Source of the DNA: Domibacillus epiphyticus
GTDB taxonomy: Bacteria > Bacillota > Bacilli > Bacillales > Domibacillaceae
Assembly (NCBI RefSeq): GCF_001975785.1
Contig: NZ_MSFI01000009.1
Coordinates: 310,001 to 374,000, forward strand
Direction: 5' to 3'
Length of the DNA stretch: 64,000 nucleotides
Shown here: positions 1-8,415 of the stretch, piece by piece
Numbering within the stretch: position 1 is the first letter of the stretch
Layout of the letters: each line of letters opens with the position of its first letter
Notes under the pieces: model-generated
Databases searched by the model: none
The model's input: only the letters and a program-made list of their open reading frames with translations
Told to the model about the DNA's origin: nothing
Program-made: the position numbers and the translations under genes

Positions 1-2
1 CA

Positions 3-320
3 AGTCTCTACGAACCATTCGGGATAGTAGCGCTTGAAGCAATGGCGTTTCATAAGCCTGTTATTGCTTCTGCGACAGGTGGATTAAAGTCATTTGTTCT
101 TCACGAGCAAACAGGTCTTTTATTCGAGCCGGGAAATGCAGGTGATTTATCGGAAAAAATTACCACGATTTTAGACCGTCCTGAGCTTGCAAAAGAACTC
201 GGTGCAAATGGACATGAAATCGCAAAATCACTTTATAGCTGGAAACATATTAGTGAGCAGACAGAAAAAGTGTACGATCAAACCGTTTTCATCAAAAAAA
301 TGGAAGGTGTTCGCACATGA
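3..320 (+). CDS. Glycosyltransferase family 4, C-terminal part (5' end outside window)
   Basis: The frame is open from base 3, so only the last 105 residues are seen. They hold the retaining GT4 signature: SLYEPFGIVALEAMA gives the E-x7-E pair (residues 4 and 12) that contacts the nucleotide-sugar donor, followed by a VIASATGG segment and a helical C-terminal tail. Such enzymes move a sugar from an activated donor to a glycan, lipid or small acceptor; the acceptor-binding half is missing, so the substrate cannot be called. It overlaps the next gene by 4 bases (ATGA), so the two are translationally coupled and probably act in one pathway. An in-frame ATG at 42 is internal to the conserved motif and not the start. 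Confidence 0.85.
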   Translation, partial: SLYEPFGIVALEAMAFHKPVIASATGGLKSFVLHEQTGLLFEPGNAGDLSEKITTILDRPELAKELGANGHEIAKSLYSWKHISEQTEKVYDQTVFIKKMEGVRT

Positions 321-1177
321 TAGGAGTATTGCTTGCAGGAGGAAGAGGGAAACGTCTCCGGCCAATGACAGATCATATTCCAAAGCCGATGGTGCCTTTG
401 TTGAACAGACCTTTGCTTGATTACAATTTGAACGTATTTAAAGTGAACGAAATTCGCAGAGTTATTATGACTATTTGTTATAAAAAAGAAATGATCAAAC
501 AATATGCTGGATCGGGAAAAGAATCTGGAATGAACATACAGTATATAGAAGAGATCACACCACTTGGGACAGCAGGAAGCCTTTTTGCCTCAAGTGACTT
601 GTTGGAAGAAACAGTTGCTATTTTGAGCGGGGATGCTTTAACAAACGTGCCACTTCGCGATGTCTATGCATTTCATCGAGCAAAAAAAGCGCGAGTTACT
701 ATCGTTACCGCACCGTCAGAAAGGCCGGAACAATTTGGCGTCTGTTTGGCAGATCGTGAAGGACGTCTTTTGTCCATTCTGGAAAAACCGGATGAACCAC
801 GCTTGTTGACAAATCAAGTGAGTACAGGTATTTATTTAATCGAATCCTCCCTCTTTTCTGATTATGAATTTATTGGAGAAGTTGATTTTGCAAGAGATGT
901 TTTTCCATTACTGCTTTCGAACGGAGAACCTGTTTTTGTATATGAAACAAACGCATATTGGCAGGATGTGGGAACTATGAGGCAATATTCTCTTGCTGAA
1001 AAGAGGTTAAAACGAGGAATCCCGGGAATTACCGTTCTGAAACAATTTTATCCGTTATCAAGTAGTTTTTCAGCACCGTTTTTTCATGAAAAAATACAGC
1101 ATGCTGCACTGGCAGATTCATATTCACCGATCTTGAAAAAACAGGCTGGCATTTATGATGAAAAGGTGCTATTATAA
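317..1177 (+). CDS. Sugar-phosphate nucleotidyltransferase (NTP_transferase family)
   Basis: 286 residues. The N-terminus carries the nucleotide-binding signature LAGGRGKRLRPMT (residues 6-18) with the following KPM, then PLGTAGSL (82-89), the metal-binding Asp in LSGDAL (D106), and EKPDEP (156-161). This family joins a sugar 1-phosphate to an NTP to make an activated nucleotide sugar. It lacks the long left-handed beta-helix of GlmU-type enzymes; only about 80 residues follow the core. Family members act on glucose, mannose or heptose phosphates and the sequence alone does not decide which. The 4-base overlap with the upstream glycosyltransferase suggests it makes that enzyme's donor (inference). 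In B. subtilis the genes upstream of rpmG are different, so this pair is a lineage-specific neighbour. Confidence 0.85.
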   Translation: MIGVLLAGGRGKRLRPMTDHIPKPMVPLLNRPLLDYNLNVFKVNEIRRVIMTICYKKEMIKQYAGSGKESGMNIQYIEEITPLGTAGSLFASSDLLEETVAILSGDALTNVPLRDVYAFHRAKKARVTIVTAPSERPEQFGVCLADREGRLLSILEKPDEPRLLTNQVSTGIYLIESSLFSDYEFIGEVDFARDVFPLLLSNGEPVFVYETNAYWQDVGTMRQYSLAEKRLKRGIPGITVLKQFYPLSSSFSAPFFHEKIQHAALADSYSPILKKQAGIYDEKVLL

Positions 1178-1229
1178 TTAAGTCGCAATGAAAAGAATAA
1201 GCGAGACTAAGTTTGGAGGGAAATGAATC

Positions 1230-1379
1230 ATGCGTGTAAATATTACATTAGCTTGCACTGAGAGCGGTGATCGCAACTATATCACAACTAAAAACAAACG
1301 TAACAACCCGGATCGTCTCGAGTTGAAAAAATATAGCCCGCGATTGAAAAAAGTTACATTGCACCGCGAAACAAAGTAA
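1230..1379 (+). CDS. rpmG: 50S ribosomal protein L33
   Basis: 49 residues starting [20 protein letters not shown] and ending [11 protein letters not shown], the standard L33 pattern. Only one cysteine is present, so the paired CxxC zinc ribbon is missing: this is the zinc-free (C-minus) form, like B. subtilis RpmGA. A good ribosome binding site (GGAGGG) lies 8-9 bases upstream. It is followed directly by a strong intrinsic terminator, so it is probably transcribed as a short unit. rpmG next to yqgN is also the B. subtilis order. Too short for many ORF callers but clear by sequence. Confidence 0.95.
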   Translation: MRVNITLACTESGDRNYITTKNKRNNPDRLELKKYSPRLKKVTLHRETK

Positions 1380-1380
1380 G

Positions 1381-1408
1381 CAGCAGGAGACCTCCTGCTG
1401 TTTTTTCT
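1381..1408 (+). terminator. Rho-independent terminator after rpmG
   Basis: Perfect 9-bp stem CAGCAGGAG / CTCCTGCTG with a 2-base loop, followed by six T. It begins one base after the rpmG stop codon. Confidence 0.92.
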
Positions 1409-1425
1409 TTTGTCTGGAGGTACTG

Positions 1426-1992
1426 ATGAATAAAAAACAAATGCGAATAGAGATAAAAGCACAATTATCTGCACTTGAAAAACCGGAATACGAACAACGA
1501 TGCTATTTAATTGCTCAACGTTTGTATACGCTTTCGGAATGGAAGGCTGCCGATACCATTGCCATAACAGTGTCAGCGCCGTTTGAAGTTGATACATGGG
1601 CGATTATTCGTCAGGCGTGGATGAGTGAGAAAAAAGTGTGTGTCCCAAAATGTCTGCCGGAAACGAAAGAAATGAAATTTTATATGCTGTCTGATTTTTT
1701 GGAACTTGAAAAAGTGTATGCTGGTTTATACGAACCGTCACCTTGTAAAACAAAACTTGTTCCATGCGATAAGATTGATCTTGTCGTTGTTCCTGGACTT
1801 CTGTTTAATAAAAAGGGCTACAGAATCGGATTTGGCGGGGGTTATTACGATCGTTTTTTAGCCGGATATAAAGGGGATACGGTGTCACTTGCCTGCTCGT
1901 TCCAGCTGCGTGATACTGTGCCTATTGAACTCCATGATTTCCCTGTTCAAAAAATTGTAACCGACTCATGTATCATAAATTGTTCGAATTGA
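1426..1992 (+). CDS. yqgN: 5-formyltetrahydrofolate cyclo-ligase
   Basis: 188 residues. Converts 5-formyl-THF to 5,10-methenyl-THF with ATP, returning stored folate to the one-carbon pool in the cytosol. The family signature is clear near the C-terminus: GFGGGYYDR (residues 135-143) and the preceding VVPGLLFNKKGYRIG. The N-terminal KKQMR and the AITVSAPFEVDT segment also fit the fold. Length is normal for the family. The ATG has a good GGAGG site 5 bases upstream, just after the rpmG terminator. Order rpmG-yqgN-gluP is as in B. subtilis. Confidence 0.93.
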   Translation: MNKKQMRIEIKAQLSALEKPEYEQRCYLIAQRLYTLSEWKAADTIAITVSAPFEVDTWAIIRQAWMSEKKVCVPKCLPETKEMKFYMLSDFLELEKVYAGLYEPSPCKTKLVPCDKIDLVVVPGLLFNKKGYRIGFGGGYYDRFLAGYKGDTVSLACSFQLRDTVPIELHDFPVQKIVTDSCIINCSN

Positions 1993-2064
1993 TTCTTCGT
2001 ACTTTACCGGCTTAGTGTGTTCCGCTATAGTGAGAACAACAGGATGTACGAAAGTAGTGATGAA

Positions 2065-3591
2065 ATGAATGTACAAACAAATGTGATCTTCTGGCGATTA
2101 GCCTTTTTTTTCGTCGTTGAGCAAGAATATACAATTGCCCGCTTAAGCCCGGACCGACAGGAAATGTGGCTTGAAAATCGGTCAATTAAGCACGCCTCTC
2201 TTGTTCGGCTGTCAAATCAAAACCTCGGATGGGCAGCAGGACTGCGGAGGGATATTGAAAGAATTGTTTGGAACGCTGACCAAATTCGCAAAAAAATAGG
2301 TGGAAGAAAATTGTCTTTATTGAATATCGTAGTGTCTCCTCACCCACCGGTCGATGATTACACCCAATACTTAAAGCCAGTTTTATCGCCCAAAGGTGGT
2401 AAAACAAAAGCGGTGACACTGCTTTTTACAGATAATGATCTGGACGGCTCGCTTGAACGTCTTGAAACGATTTTATCCCCTGTTCCCGAGCGTCTTGATT
2501 TCAATGGGGGAGAGGACGAAGCAACCGCTTATGAAAGAGCTGTTTTATCACATGAAGTAAAGCGAAAAGAAGAAGAACAGCGCTTTTTTCATTATGGAAA
2601 ACCATTCTTCACCTACTTCTTCACAGCGATTAACCTTATTTTGTTTATGATGATGACATTAACAGGCGGCAGTACGAATATGGCAGTATTGATTGAATAT
2701 GGTGCCAAATTTAATCCGCTAATTTTAGAGGGGGAGTGGTGGCGTTTTATTACACCAGTGTTTCTACACATTGGATTACTGCATCTCGTCATGAACTCTT
2801 TCGCTTTATATTATCTTGGTACGGCCGTGGAACAAATATATGGACGTCTCCGTTTTTTATGGATTTATTTGTTTTCAGGATTCACCGGAAGCCTGCTTAG
2901 TTTTTTACTGACACCTAACCTCTCAGCCGGTGCGAGCGGTGCGATTTTTGGCTTATTCGGCGCGCTGCTGTATTTTGGTGTTACTAAGCCGAAACTTTTT
3001 TTTCGTACAATGGGTATGAACGTACTTGTTGTGGTTGGTATTAATCTAATATTCGGCTTCTCTGTACCAGGAGTAGACAACGCTGGTCATATAGGCGGGC
3101 TAATCGGTGGATTTCTTGCAACAGGCGTCGTTCATTTTCCGAAAAAGCGGCGTGCCCTTCAGCAATTTGCGTTTAGCGTTGCTGCTGTATTATCAGTAGC
3201 AGCAGGTCTCTTCATTGGTTTTCAAAGCGGCTATGCAGCACTTGATGCCAATTCAATTAATTTGCATGTACAGCATGAAATGAATGCTGGTAATGAAGCA
3301 CAAGCAGAGCAAATGTTAAAATCGTTTATAGAGAATGGCGGTACCCCTTCTGCTGAAACGTATTTTTTTCTTTCGCTTTTTGAGATGAGGGACGGCCGCT
3401 TAGATGAAGCGGAAAACCATTTAAAAGAAGCAGTTAAAGAAAGGGCAAATTTTCATGAAGCACATTATAACTTGACACTTATATATATTGAAAGCGGGGA
3501 GCTTGATAAAGCAAAGCAATCCATAGCTGAAGCGCATCGATATGCTCCTGATGAAAAGCAATATGAGAAACTCTTGAAAAAACTTGATTAA
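2065..3591 (+). CDS. gluP: Rhomboid intramembrane serine protease with C-terminal TPR domain (GluP/YqgP)
   Basis: 508 residues from the chosen start. A soluble N-terminal domain (about 1-175) is followed by a six- to seven-helix rhomboid domain and a C-terminal tetratricopeptide region (about 395-508). The catalytic dyad is visible: Ser291 in GASGAIFG and His342 in NAGHIGG, with the WWR motif at 225-227 and the HxxxHxxxN pattern just after. Rhomboids cleave transmembrane substrates; in B. subtilis YqgP cuts the Mg transporter MgtE and also works with FtsH. A longer form could start at GTG 2017 or ATG 2044, but no ribosome site precedes them and the B. subtilis protein begins at the place matching ATG 2065. 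The site before 2065 is also weak, so the start is uncertain. Followed closely by yqgQ-glcK. Confidence 0.9.
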   Translation: MNVQTNVIFWRLAFFFVVEQEYTIARLSPDRQEMWLENRSIKHASLVRLSNQNLGWAAGLRRDIERIVWNADQIRKKIGGRKLSLLNIVVSPHPPVDDYTQYLKPVLSPKGGKTKAVTLLFTDNDLDGSLERLETILSPVPERLDFNGGEDEATAYERAVLSHEVKRKEEEQRFFHYGKPFFTYFFTAINLILFMMMTLTGGSTNMAVLIEYGAKFNPLILEGEWWRFITPVFLHIGLLHLVMNSFALYYLGTAVEQIYGRLRFLWIYLFSGFTGSLLSFLLTPNLSAGASGAIFGLFGALLYFGVTKPKLFFRTMGMNVLVVVGINLIFGFSVPGVDNAGHIGGLIGGFLATGVVHFPKKRRALQQFAFSVAAVLSVAAGLFIGFQSGYAALDANSINLHVQHEMNAGNEAQAEQMLKSFIENGGTPSAETYFFLSLFEMRDGRLDEAENHLKEAVKERANFHEAHYNLTLIYIESGELDKAKQSIAEAHRYAPDEKQYEKLLKKLD

Positions 3592-3609
3592 TGGGTCGGG
3601 TGAACAAAC

Positions 3610-3822
3610 ATGAGAACGATTTATGATGTACAGCAGTTATTAAAACGTTACGGCGTATTTGTGTATATTGGCAACCGAGTAGCTGATCTGCAGATGATGG
3701 AAGTTGAGCTGAAAGAACTTTATCAGTCCCAACTTGTTGAAACAAAGGAATATCAAATGGCGTTGTTACTTCTGCGTCAGCAAACTGCACTTGAAAAAGA
3801 GAAGGAACAGGAGAATGGATAA
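3610..3822 (+). CDS. yqgQ: YqgQ family protein (DUF910)
   Basis: 70 residues beginning MRTIYDVQQLLKRYGVFVYI, the usual opening of the DUF910/YqgQ family, a small helical cytosolic protein of unknown function seen across Bacillaceae. It sits 18 bases after gluP, and its stop codon shares one base with the glcK start (TAATG), so translation of the two is coupled. The conserved yqgQ-glcK pairing hints at a link with sugar kinase function, but no activity is known. No signal peptide or membrane segment. Confidence 0.88.
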   Translation: MRTIYDVQQLLKRYGVFVYIGNRVADLQMMEVELKELYQSQLVETKEYQMALLLLRQQTALEKEKEQENG

Positions 3823-4748
3823 TGGGAGAAAAATGGCTTGCAGCATGTGATATTGGTGGAACATCCATTAAAATGGCATTTTTAACAGCGGACGGTGATA
3901 TAATTCGTAAATGGTCGATTCCGACGGATCGGACAGACAGCGGTGCACACATTGTGTCACATATCTCACGTTCTTTTTACAACGAGCTCGATTCAGAAGG
4001 ATTGACAACAGCAAATGTATCAGCTGTTGGAGTTGGTGCACCTGGTCCTGCTGATCCAGTTACAGGAACGATTTCTGGCGCAGTTAATATCGGCTGGGCG
4101 AATGGCTACCCTTTGAAGAAATTGCTGGAAGAGGAGCTTGAATTGCCTGTATTTGTTGAAAATGATGCAAACTGTGCCGCACTCGGTGAAATGTGGCGAG
4201 GTGCCGGAAACGGTACAGGCGATGTTGTGTGCGTAACACTCGGTACAGGGGTTGGCGGCGGTGTTGTGTCCAAAGGGATGATTATTACCGGTGTAAATGG
4301 AGCAGCGGGTGAAATCGGCCATATAACCGTTATGCCAGAAAATGGGTTATTGTGCAATTGTGGAAAAAGAGGCTGCTTGGAGACAGTGGCGTCGGCGACA
4401 GGTATTGTTAACCTTTACAAAATGGAGGGAAAAGATGCTCCTGATGCCCGGACCGTATTCGAAAGGGCAGCAGAAGGCGATGAAGCGGGTAAACGAGTTA
4501 TTGACCGGTGTGCATTTTATCTTGGCCTTGCAATCGGAAATATTGCAAATGTAATGAACCCGGCCAAAGTGGTTGTAGGAGGGGGCGTATCTGAAGCGGG
4601 GGATGCAATCCTTATTCCGCTTGAACGATATGTGCGCCAATTTACTTTTCCACGTGCGATGGATGTTCTTTCAATTGAAAAAGCAAAGCTGGGTAATGAT
4701 GCCGGTGTAATTGGAGCAGCTTATCTGGCAAAAGTGATGACAGTTTAA
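3822..4748 (+). CDS. glcK: ROK-family glucokinase
   Basis: 308 residues. Phosphorylates free glucose to glucose 6-phosphate with ATP in the cytosol. The N-terminal ATP-binding segment CDIGGTSIKMAF, catalytic Asp115 in FVENDAN, the GTGVGGGVV phosphate loop (141-149) and the ROK zinc site CNCGKRGCLE (Cys178, 180, 185 with His167 of GEIGH) are all present. Length is standard. Its start overlaps the yqgQ stop by one base and a strong terminator follows, so it ends the yqgP-Q-glcK unit. Confidence 0.95.
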   Translation: MGEKWLAACDIGGTSIKMAFLTADGDIIRKWSIPTDRTDSGAHIVSHISRSFYNELDSEGLTTANVSAVGVGAPGPADPVTGTISGAVNIGWANGYPLKKLLEEELELPVFVENDANCAALGEMWRGAGNGTGDVVCVTLGTGVGGGVVSKGMIITGVNGAAGEIGHITVMPENGLLCNCGKRGCLETVASATGIVNLYKMEGKDAPDARTVFERAAEGDEAGKRVIDRCAFYLGLAIGNIANVMNPAKVVVGGGVSEAGDAILIPLERYVRQFTFPRAMDVLSIEKAKLGNDAGVIGAAYLAKVMTV

Positions 4749-4756
4749 TAAAAAAA

Positions 4757-4789
4757 TCCAGCCGCGTTTACTGGGCTGGAACTTTTTTT
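4757..4789 (+). terminator. Rho-independent terminator after glcK
   Basis: Stem TCCAGCC / GGCTGGA (7 bp, perfect) with a 10-base loop, followed by AC and seven T. Confidence 0.88.
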
Positions 4790-4871
4790 GAAACTTTTTA
4801 GCAATCTACACGTATTCATTTAATATAGAACCGTCATGGGTCTAGTATATTGATTTTCTGTTTTATTCCGT

Positions 4872-4900
4872 TTGATTTTTTGTAAAAAAAGTATTAAGAT
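4872..4900 (+). promoter_or_regulatory. Candidate sigma-A promoter for the LTA synthase gene
   Basis: TTGATT (4872-4877), 17-bp spacer, TAAGAT (4895-4900), each 4 of 6 to consensus. It lies about 80 bases before the gene and after the glcK terminator, so the gene needs its own promoter here. Confidence 0.5.
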
Positions 4901-4980
4901 TGTGGAAGGCAATTTACAAAGGTTGAAAGATCAGTTCGACCCCGGAACAATGTTACAGATGTAACGAGGAGGTTAGAAAG

Positions 4981-6852
4981 ATGAAAAGAACAATTCGCAG
5001 CAACATTTCGCTAATTGCTGTAGCCGTTTTGTTCTTATGGATGAAAACATATATCGTCTATAAAACAAGTTTTAACATGGACATTGAAAATGCGCTTCAA
5101 GAGTTTATTTTGCTGATTAACCCGCTAAGCTTCATTATGCTGGCAATGGGGATCGGTTTTTTATTTAAAACGGATAAAACGCGCAACCGCTATTTGCTTT
5201 TTACGAGCTTCCTATTAACGTTTTTGCTTTATGCAAACGTCGTTTTTTACCGTTTTTTCAACGATTTCATTACGATGCCGCTATTGTTTCAAACAAGCAA
5301 CTTTGCCGATCTTGGAAATAGCGTAACAGAAGAATTTAATTTATTTGACATTTTATATTTTGCAGATGTCATTATTTTATTCCTCTTGTTAAAATTCAAG
5401 CCATCAATTGTGAAATTCCGCCCAATGTCAAAAATGAACCGCCGTGCATACTTTCTATCAGCTGTTGCCATTATGTTTTTAAACCTTGGCCTTGCAGAAG
5501 TAGAACGTCCGCAACTCTTAACGAGGACTTTTGACCGCGAAATGCTTGTTAAAAATATTGGTACATTCAATTACCATATTTATGACGTGTTTTTACAGTC
5601 AAAATCTTCTGCACAGCGAGCACTCGCAGATGGAAGTGAACTGACAGAAATTGAGAACTTTGCGGATGCAAAATTTGCTGAACAGGATGATGAGTTGTTT
5701 GGTATTGCAAAAGGCAAAAACTTAATTATGGTGTCTGTTGAATCCACTCAAGCTTTTGTTTTAAATAATGAAGTGAACGGTCAGGAAATTACACCGTTCT
5801 TAAACGATTTTGCAAAAGAAAGCTTGAACTTTACAAACTTTTATCATCAGACCGGACAAGGGAAAACGTCCGATGCAGAATTTTTAACAGAGAACTCGAT
5901 TTACCCGCTAAGCCGCGGTGCTGTATTCTTTACGCACTCTGGAAACGAATTTACTTCAATGGCGGAAAAGCTTGCAGAGAACGGCTACTATTCTAATGCG
6001 ATGCACGCAAATAATAAAAGTTTCTGGAACCGCGACATCATGTACAAATCACTTGGATACGAGCGGTTTTATGAAGTATCTGATTACAATGTAACTGAAG
6101 ACAACAGTGTTAACTGGGGGATGAAAGACGTTCCGTTTTTTGAACAGTCTGTCGGGTTAATGAAAGACATGCCACAGCCTTTTTACTCAAAAATGATCAC
6201 TCTTACAAACCATCATCCATTTTATTATGATGAAGAAGATAAAATGATCGATGAATACAATTCAAACAGTGGCACACTCAATCGTTATTTTGTAACGGTC
6301 CGCTATACAGATGAGTCACTCAAACGTTTTGTAGAAGAATTGAAAGCATCAGGTTTATATGAGGATTCTGTCATCGTTTTATACGGTGACCATTACGGTA
6401 TTTCTGAAAACCATAATGAAGCCATGTCGCAGTATTTAGGGAAAGAAGTGACACCATTTGTTTCTGCAGAGCTGCAAAAAGTACCTTTTATGATTCATAT
6501 TCCAGGTGTAGATGGAAAGGAAATTTCAACTGTCGGTGGTCAGGTTGACGTACGTCCGACATTGTTACACTTGCTCGGAATTGAAACGAAAGGTGATATT
6601 CAATTCGGTCAGGATTTACTGTCAGAAGAACATGAAAGCTTCGCGGCATTCCGCGATGGCCGATTTATAACAGAAGACTATGTGTACGCCGACAATAAGT
6701 GTTGGGATAAAGAAACGGAACAGCCAACAGATAATAGTTACTGTGAGCCTTATATCGAAAAAGCAGCAACAGAGTTGAGCTATTCCGACCGTGTTATTTA
6801 CGGAGATTTACTTCGTTTCTATGATCCGGATTCTGCAAAAAAAGAAGAATAA
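4981..6852 (+). CDS. yqgS: LTA synthase family protein (LtaS paralogue, YqgS-like)
   Basis: 623 residues. Five N-terminal membrane helices lie within about residues 8-175, then an extracellular sulfatase-fold domain (about 245-600). LtaS-type enzymes move glycerol phosphate from phosphatidylglycerol onto the growing polyglycerol-phosphate lipoteichoic acid chain outside the membrane. The catalytic Thr296 in GQGKTSDAE, metal ligand Glu254 in VSVEST, and the later YGDHYG and FMIHIPG motifs are present, so it looks catalytically intact. Its position between glcK and yqgW-yqgX matches B. subtilis yqgS, one of four LtaS paralogues there; whether it is a polymerase or a primase cannot be decided. 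ATG is preceded by GAGGAGG. Stands alone between terminators. Confidence 0.9.
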   Translation: MKRTIRSNISLIAVAVLFLWMKTYIVYKTSFNMDIENALQEFILLINPLSFIMLAMGIGFLFKTDKTRNRYLLFTSFLLTFLLYANVVFYRFFNDFITMPLLFQTSNFADLGNSVTEEFNLFDILYFADVIILFLLLKFKPSIVKFRPMSKMNRRAYFLSAVAIMFLNLGLAEVERPQLLTRTFDREMLVKNIGTFNYHIYDVFLQSKSSAQRALADGSELTEIENFADAKFAEQDDELFGIAKGKNLIMVSVESTQAFVLNNEVNGQEITPFLNDFAKESLNFTNFYHQTGQGKTSDAEFLTENSIYPLSRGAVFFTHSGNEFTSMAEKLAENGYYSNAMHANNKSFWNRDIMYKSLGYERFYEVSDYNVTEDNSVNWGMKDVPFFEQSVGLMKDMPQPFYSKMITLTNHHPFYYDEEDKMIDEYNSNSGTLNRYFVTVRYTDESLKRFVEELKASGLYEDSVIVLYGDHYGISENHNEAMSQYLGKEVTPFVSAELQKVPFMIHIPGVDGKEISTVGGQVDVRPTLLHLLGIETKGDIQFGQDLLSEEHESFAAFRDGRFITEDYVYADNKCWDKETEQPTDNSYCEPYIEKAATELSYSDRVIYGDLLRFYDPDSAKKEE

Positions 6853-6853
6853 A

Positions 6854-6880
6854 AAACTGCCTTTCGGGGCAGTTTTTTTG
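6854..6880 (+). terminator. Rho-independent terminator after yqgS
   Basis: 8-bp perfect stem AAACTGCC / GGCAGTTT, 6-base loop, then a run of T. Confidence 0.92.
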
Positions 6881-6883
6881 CAT

Positions 6884-6914
6884 AAAAAAAGCATCTGTCA
6901 TTTCTGACAGATGC
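6884..6914 (-). terminator. Rho-independent terminator for yqgW (reverse strand)
   Basis: 10-bp perfect stem GCATCTGTCA / TGACAGATGC with a 4-base loop; on the reverse strand it is followed by seven T (A run at 6884-6890). It lies 8 bases past the yqgW stop and faces the yqgS terminator. Confidence 0.9.
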
Positions 6915-6922
6915 CAATTTTT

Positions 6923-7099
6923 TTAGTGGGCTGCTGGATAACCGTGGTTGATAATCGTCATGATTGTGAACCAGCCGATCACGCCGGCGGTGCCGAGACC
7001 AAAGAAAATACCAAGAGGGTTTTTGTTTTTCAAAGCACTGATCGTACTGAAAACAGCAAGAATTGTAACTAAAGCGAATATAATCGTTAAACCGTTCAT
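6923..7099 (-). CDS. yqgW: YqgW family small membrane protein (DUF2759)
   Basis: 58 residues, MNGLTIIFALVTILAVFSTI at the start, with two predicted membrane helices (about 3-22 and 31-52) and a short His/Ala tail. This is the DUF2759/YqgW family, conserved next to yqgX in Bacillaceae and of unknown function. The start at 7099 is chosen because AAAGGGG lies 9 bases before it; a longer frame reading starts beyond that ribosome site. It is divergent from yqgX. Confidence 0.85.
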   Translation of the reverse strand: MNGLTIIFALVTILAVFSTISALKNKNPLGIFFGLGTAGVIGWFTIMTIINHGYPAAH

Positions 7100-7214
7100 T
7101 TCATGAAACCCCTTTCTATAATAACTCAATAAAAACTATGTAAAGATTCAGTACATACACAAATATTGTATATTGTTTTTCCATTTTTGTCGAGAGTGAA
7201 AAAGGATTGTTCTT

Positions 7215-7241
7215 TTAACATACAAGATTTCCTGTTATGAT
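7215..7241 (+). promoter_or_regulatory. Candidate promoter for yqgX with extended -10
   Basis: TTAACA (7215-7220), 15-bp spacer, TATGAT (7236-7241) with a TG one base before the -10. The short spacer is compensated by the TGn element. Located 34 bases before the yqgX start. Confidence 0.45.
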
Positions 7242-7274
7242 TAGGTATGGAAAAGGAAAGGTGGAGATTTTCTT

Positions 7275-7904
7275 TTGGATTGGACACAATTACCGCTTGG
7301 TCCGCTTGCGACGAATTGCTACGTACTTTCACATGGAAAAGAATGCGTCATTTTTGATCCTGGATCAGAAGGTGAAACGCTTGCTAAGTGGCTGGATGAA
7401 AATAGTTTACGACCGCTGGCTATTTTGCTGACACATGCTCACTTTGACCACATCGGTGCAGTTGAACATATTAGGCAGACGTTTAACATCCCGGTTTATG
7501 TTCACAAAGCAGAAGAGCAATGGCTGGAAAATCCTGAATTAAACGGTTCGAATCGGTTTGGGCTGGGTGCGATTACAGCATCTCCCGCTGACTTTATTTT
7601 GCATTTGGAAGAAGAGCTTGAAATCGGCCCGTTTCAATTTAAGCTGTATCATACACCCGGTCATTCTCCAGGAAGCCTCTCGTTTTATTTTGAAGAGGGC
7701 GGTGCATTATTTGCGGGAGACACTCTTTTTATGGGAAGCATCGGACGGACGGATCTTCCAGGAGGAAATCATCAGGAACTTCTTAATAGCATTCATAACA
7801 AACTGCTGGCACTGCCAGAAGAAACAATAGTATTGCCTGGGCATGGACCTGCTACGTCTATCATCAGTGAAATGGACAGCAATCCATTTTTAAATGGATT
7901 TTAA
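7275..7904 (+). CDS. yqgX: MBL-fold metallo-hydrolase (glyoxalase II-like, YqgX)
   Basis: 209 residues with a complete two-metal beta-lactamase-fold site: THAHFDH (His54, His56, Asp58, His59), His130 in HTPGHSPGS, Asp149 in AGDTLF, and His190 in LPGHGP. The family includes hydroxyacylglutathione and bacillithiol-linked thioester hydrolases; B. subtilis YqgX is reported as a glyoxalase II acting with bacillithiol (family knowledge). The TTG start is supported by AAGGTGGAG 8 bases upstream and by alignment of the first strand. A terminator hairpin follows at once, so it is monocistronic. Confidence 0.9.
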   Translation: MDWTQLPLGPLATNCYVLSHGKECVIFDPGSEGETLAKWLDENSLRPLAILLTHAHFDHIGAVEHIRQTFNIPVYVHKAEEQWLENPELNGSNRFGLGAITASPADFILHLEEELEIGPFQFKLYHTPGHSPGSLSFYFEEGGALFAGDTLFMGSIGRTDLPGGNHQELLNSIHNKLLALPEETIVLPGHGPATSIISEMDSNPFLNGF

Positions 7905-7906
7905 TT

Positions 7907-7943
7907 AAAAGAGAGGTGCCGAATGGCCGGTCCTCTCTTTTTA
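7907..7943 (+). terminator. Rho-independent terminator after yqgX
   Basis: 10-bp perfect stem AAAAGAGAGG / CCTCTCTTTT with a 15-base loop; the descending arm runs into the T tract. Confidence 0.82.
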
Positions 7944-7970
7944 TCATTTTTTAACTGATTTAAAGAAATA

Positions 7971-8000
7971 TTTACAATTTCATATTCATTCCTATATAAT
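7971..8000 (+). promoter_or_regulatory. Candidate sigma-A promoter for yqgY
   Basis: TTTACA (7971-7976), 18-bp spacer, perfect TATAAT (7995-8000), 40 bases before the yqgY start. Confidence 0.6.
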
Positions 8001-8039
8001 ATGAATTGATGTAGTATACGAATAGAGGAGGGATACATA

Positions 8040-8285
8040 ATGGATCGCATGTTTCGCGTAATGGCATTCTGGACGGGGGTCTTCGCTTTAATGTTTTATC
8101 TCGGACACATGGATAAAACAGCGTTGCTTTTCTTAGGTCAAACTGGATTTTTCTTGTTATTAGGTTATTTACGTCTTTCTGAACGCATGTATATTTATGT
8201 TTTCGGAGCGTATTTGACTGTTGCTTTTGCAGGTTTTACATACTGGTCAACATTTATGATGACTCCTGGAAGCGGCGGTCATTAA
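8040..8285 (+). CDS. yqgY: YqgY family membrane protein (DUF2626)
   Basis: 81 residues, almost entirely hydrophobic, with three likely membrane helices and the family's MDRMFRVMAFWTGVFALMFY opening. Belongs to DUF2626/YqgY, a small Bacillaceae inner-membrane protein with no known function that regularly sits just upstream of comGA. Start has GAGGAGGG 8-9 bases upstream. It has its own promoter and a very strong terminator, so it is not part of the comG operon. Confidence 0.87.
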   Translation: MDRMFRVMAFWTGVFALMFYLGHMDKTALLFLGQTGFFLLLGYLRLSERMYIYVFGAYLTVAFAGFTYWSTFMMTPGSGGH

Positions 8286-8296
8286 AAGCGCTTCCT

Positions 8297-8330
8297 GCCT
8301 TTAAAGCAAATTGCTTTAAAGGCTTTTTTT
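8297..8330 (+). terminator. Strong terminator between yqgY and comGA
   Basis: 13-bp perfect stem GCCTTTAAAGCAA / TTGCTTTAAAGGC with a single-base nominal loop, then eight T. Confidence 0.93.
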
Positions 8331-8415
8331 GTTAAAAATTTGTAAATGTTGTCAATAAGTAATGAAATTTTCTGATAAATATAGTATCGTGTAATAAAAG
8401 AGGGAAGGTGATAGA

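Noticed and set aside
8331-8415. ComK box before comGA
   Set aside because: No clean AAAA-N5-TTTT pair is present; only scattered A and T runs. The gene may still be ComK-dependent through weaker sites.
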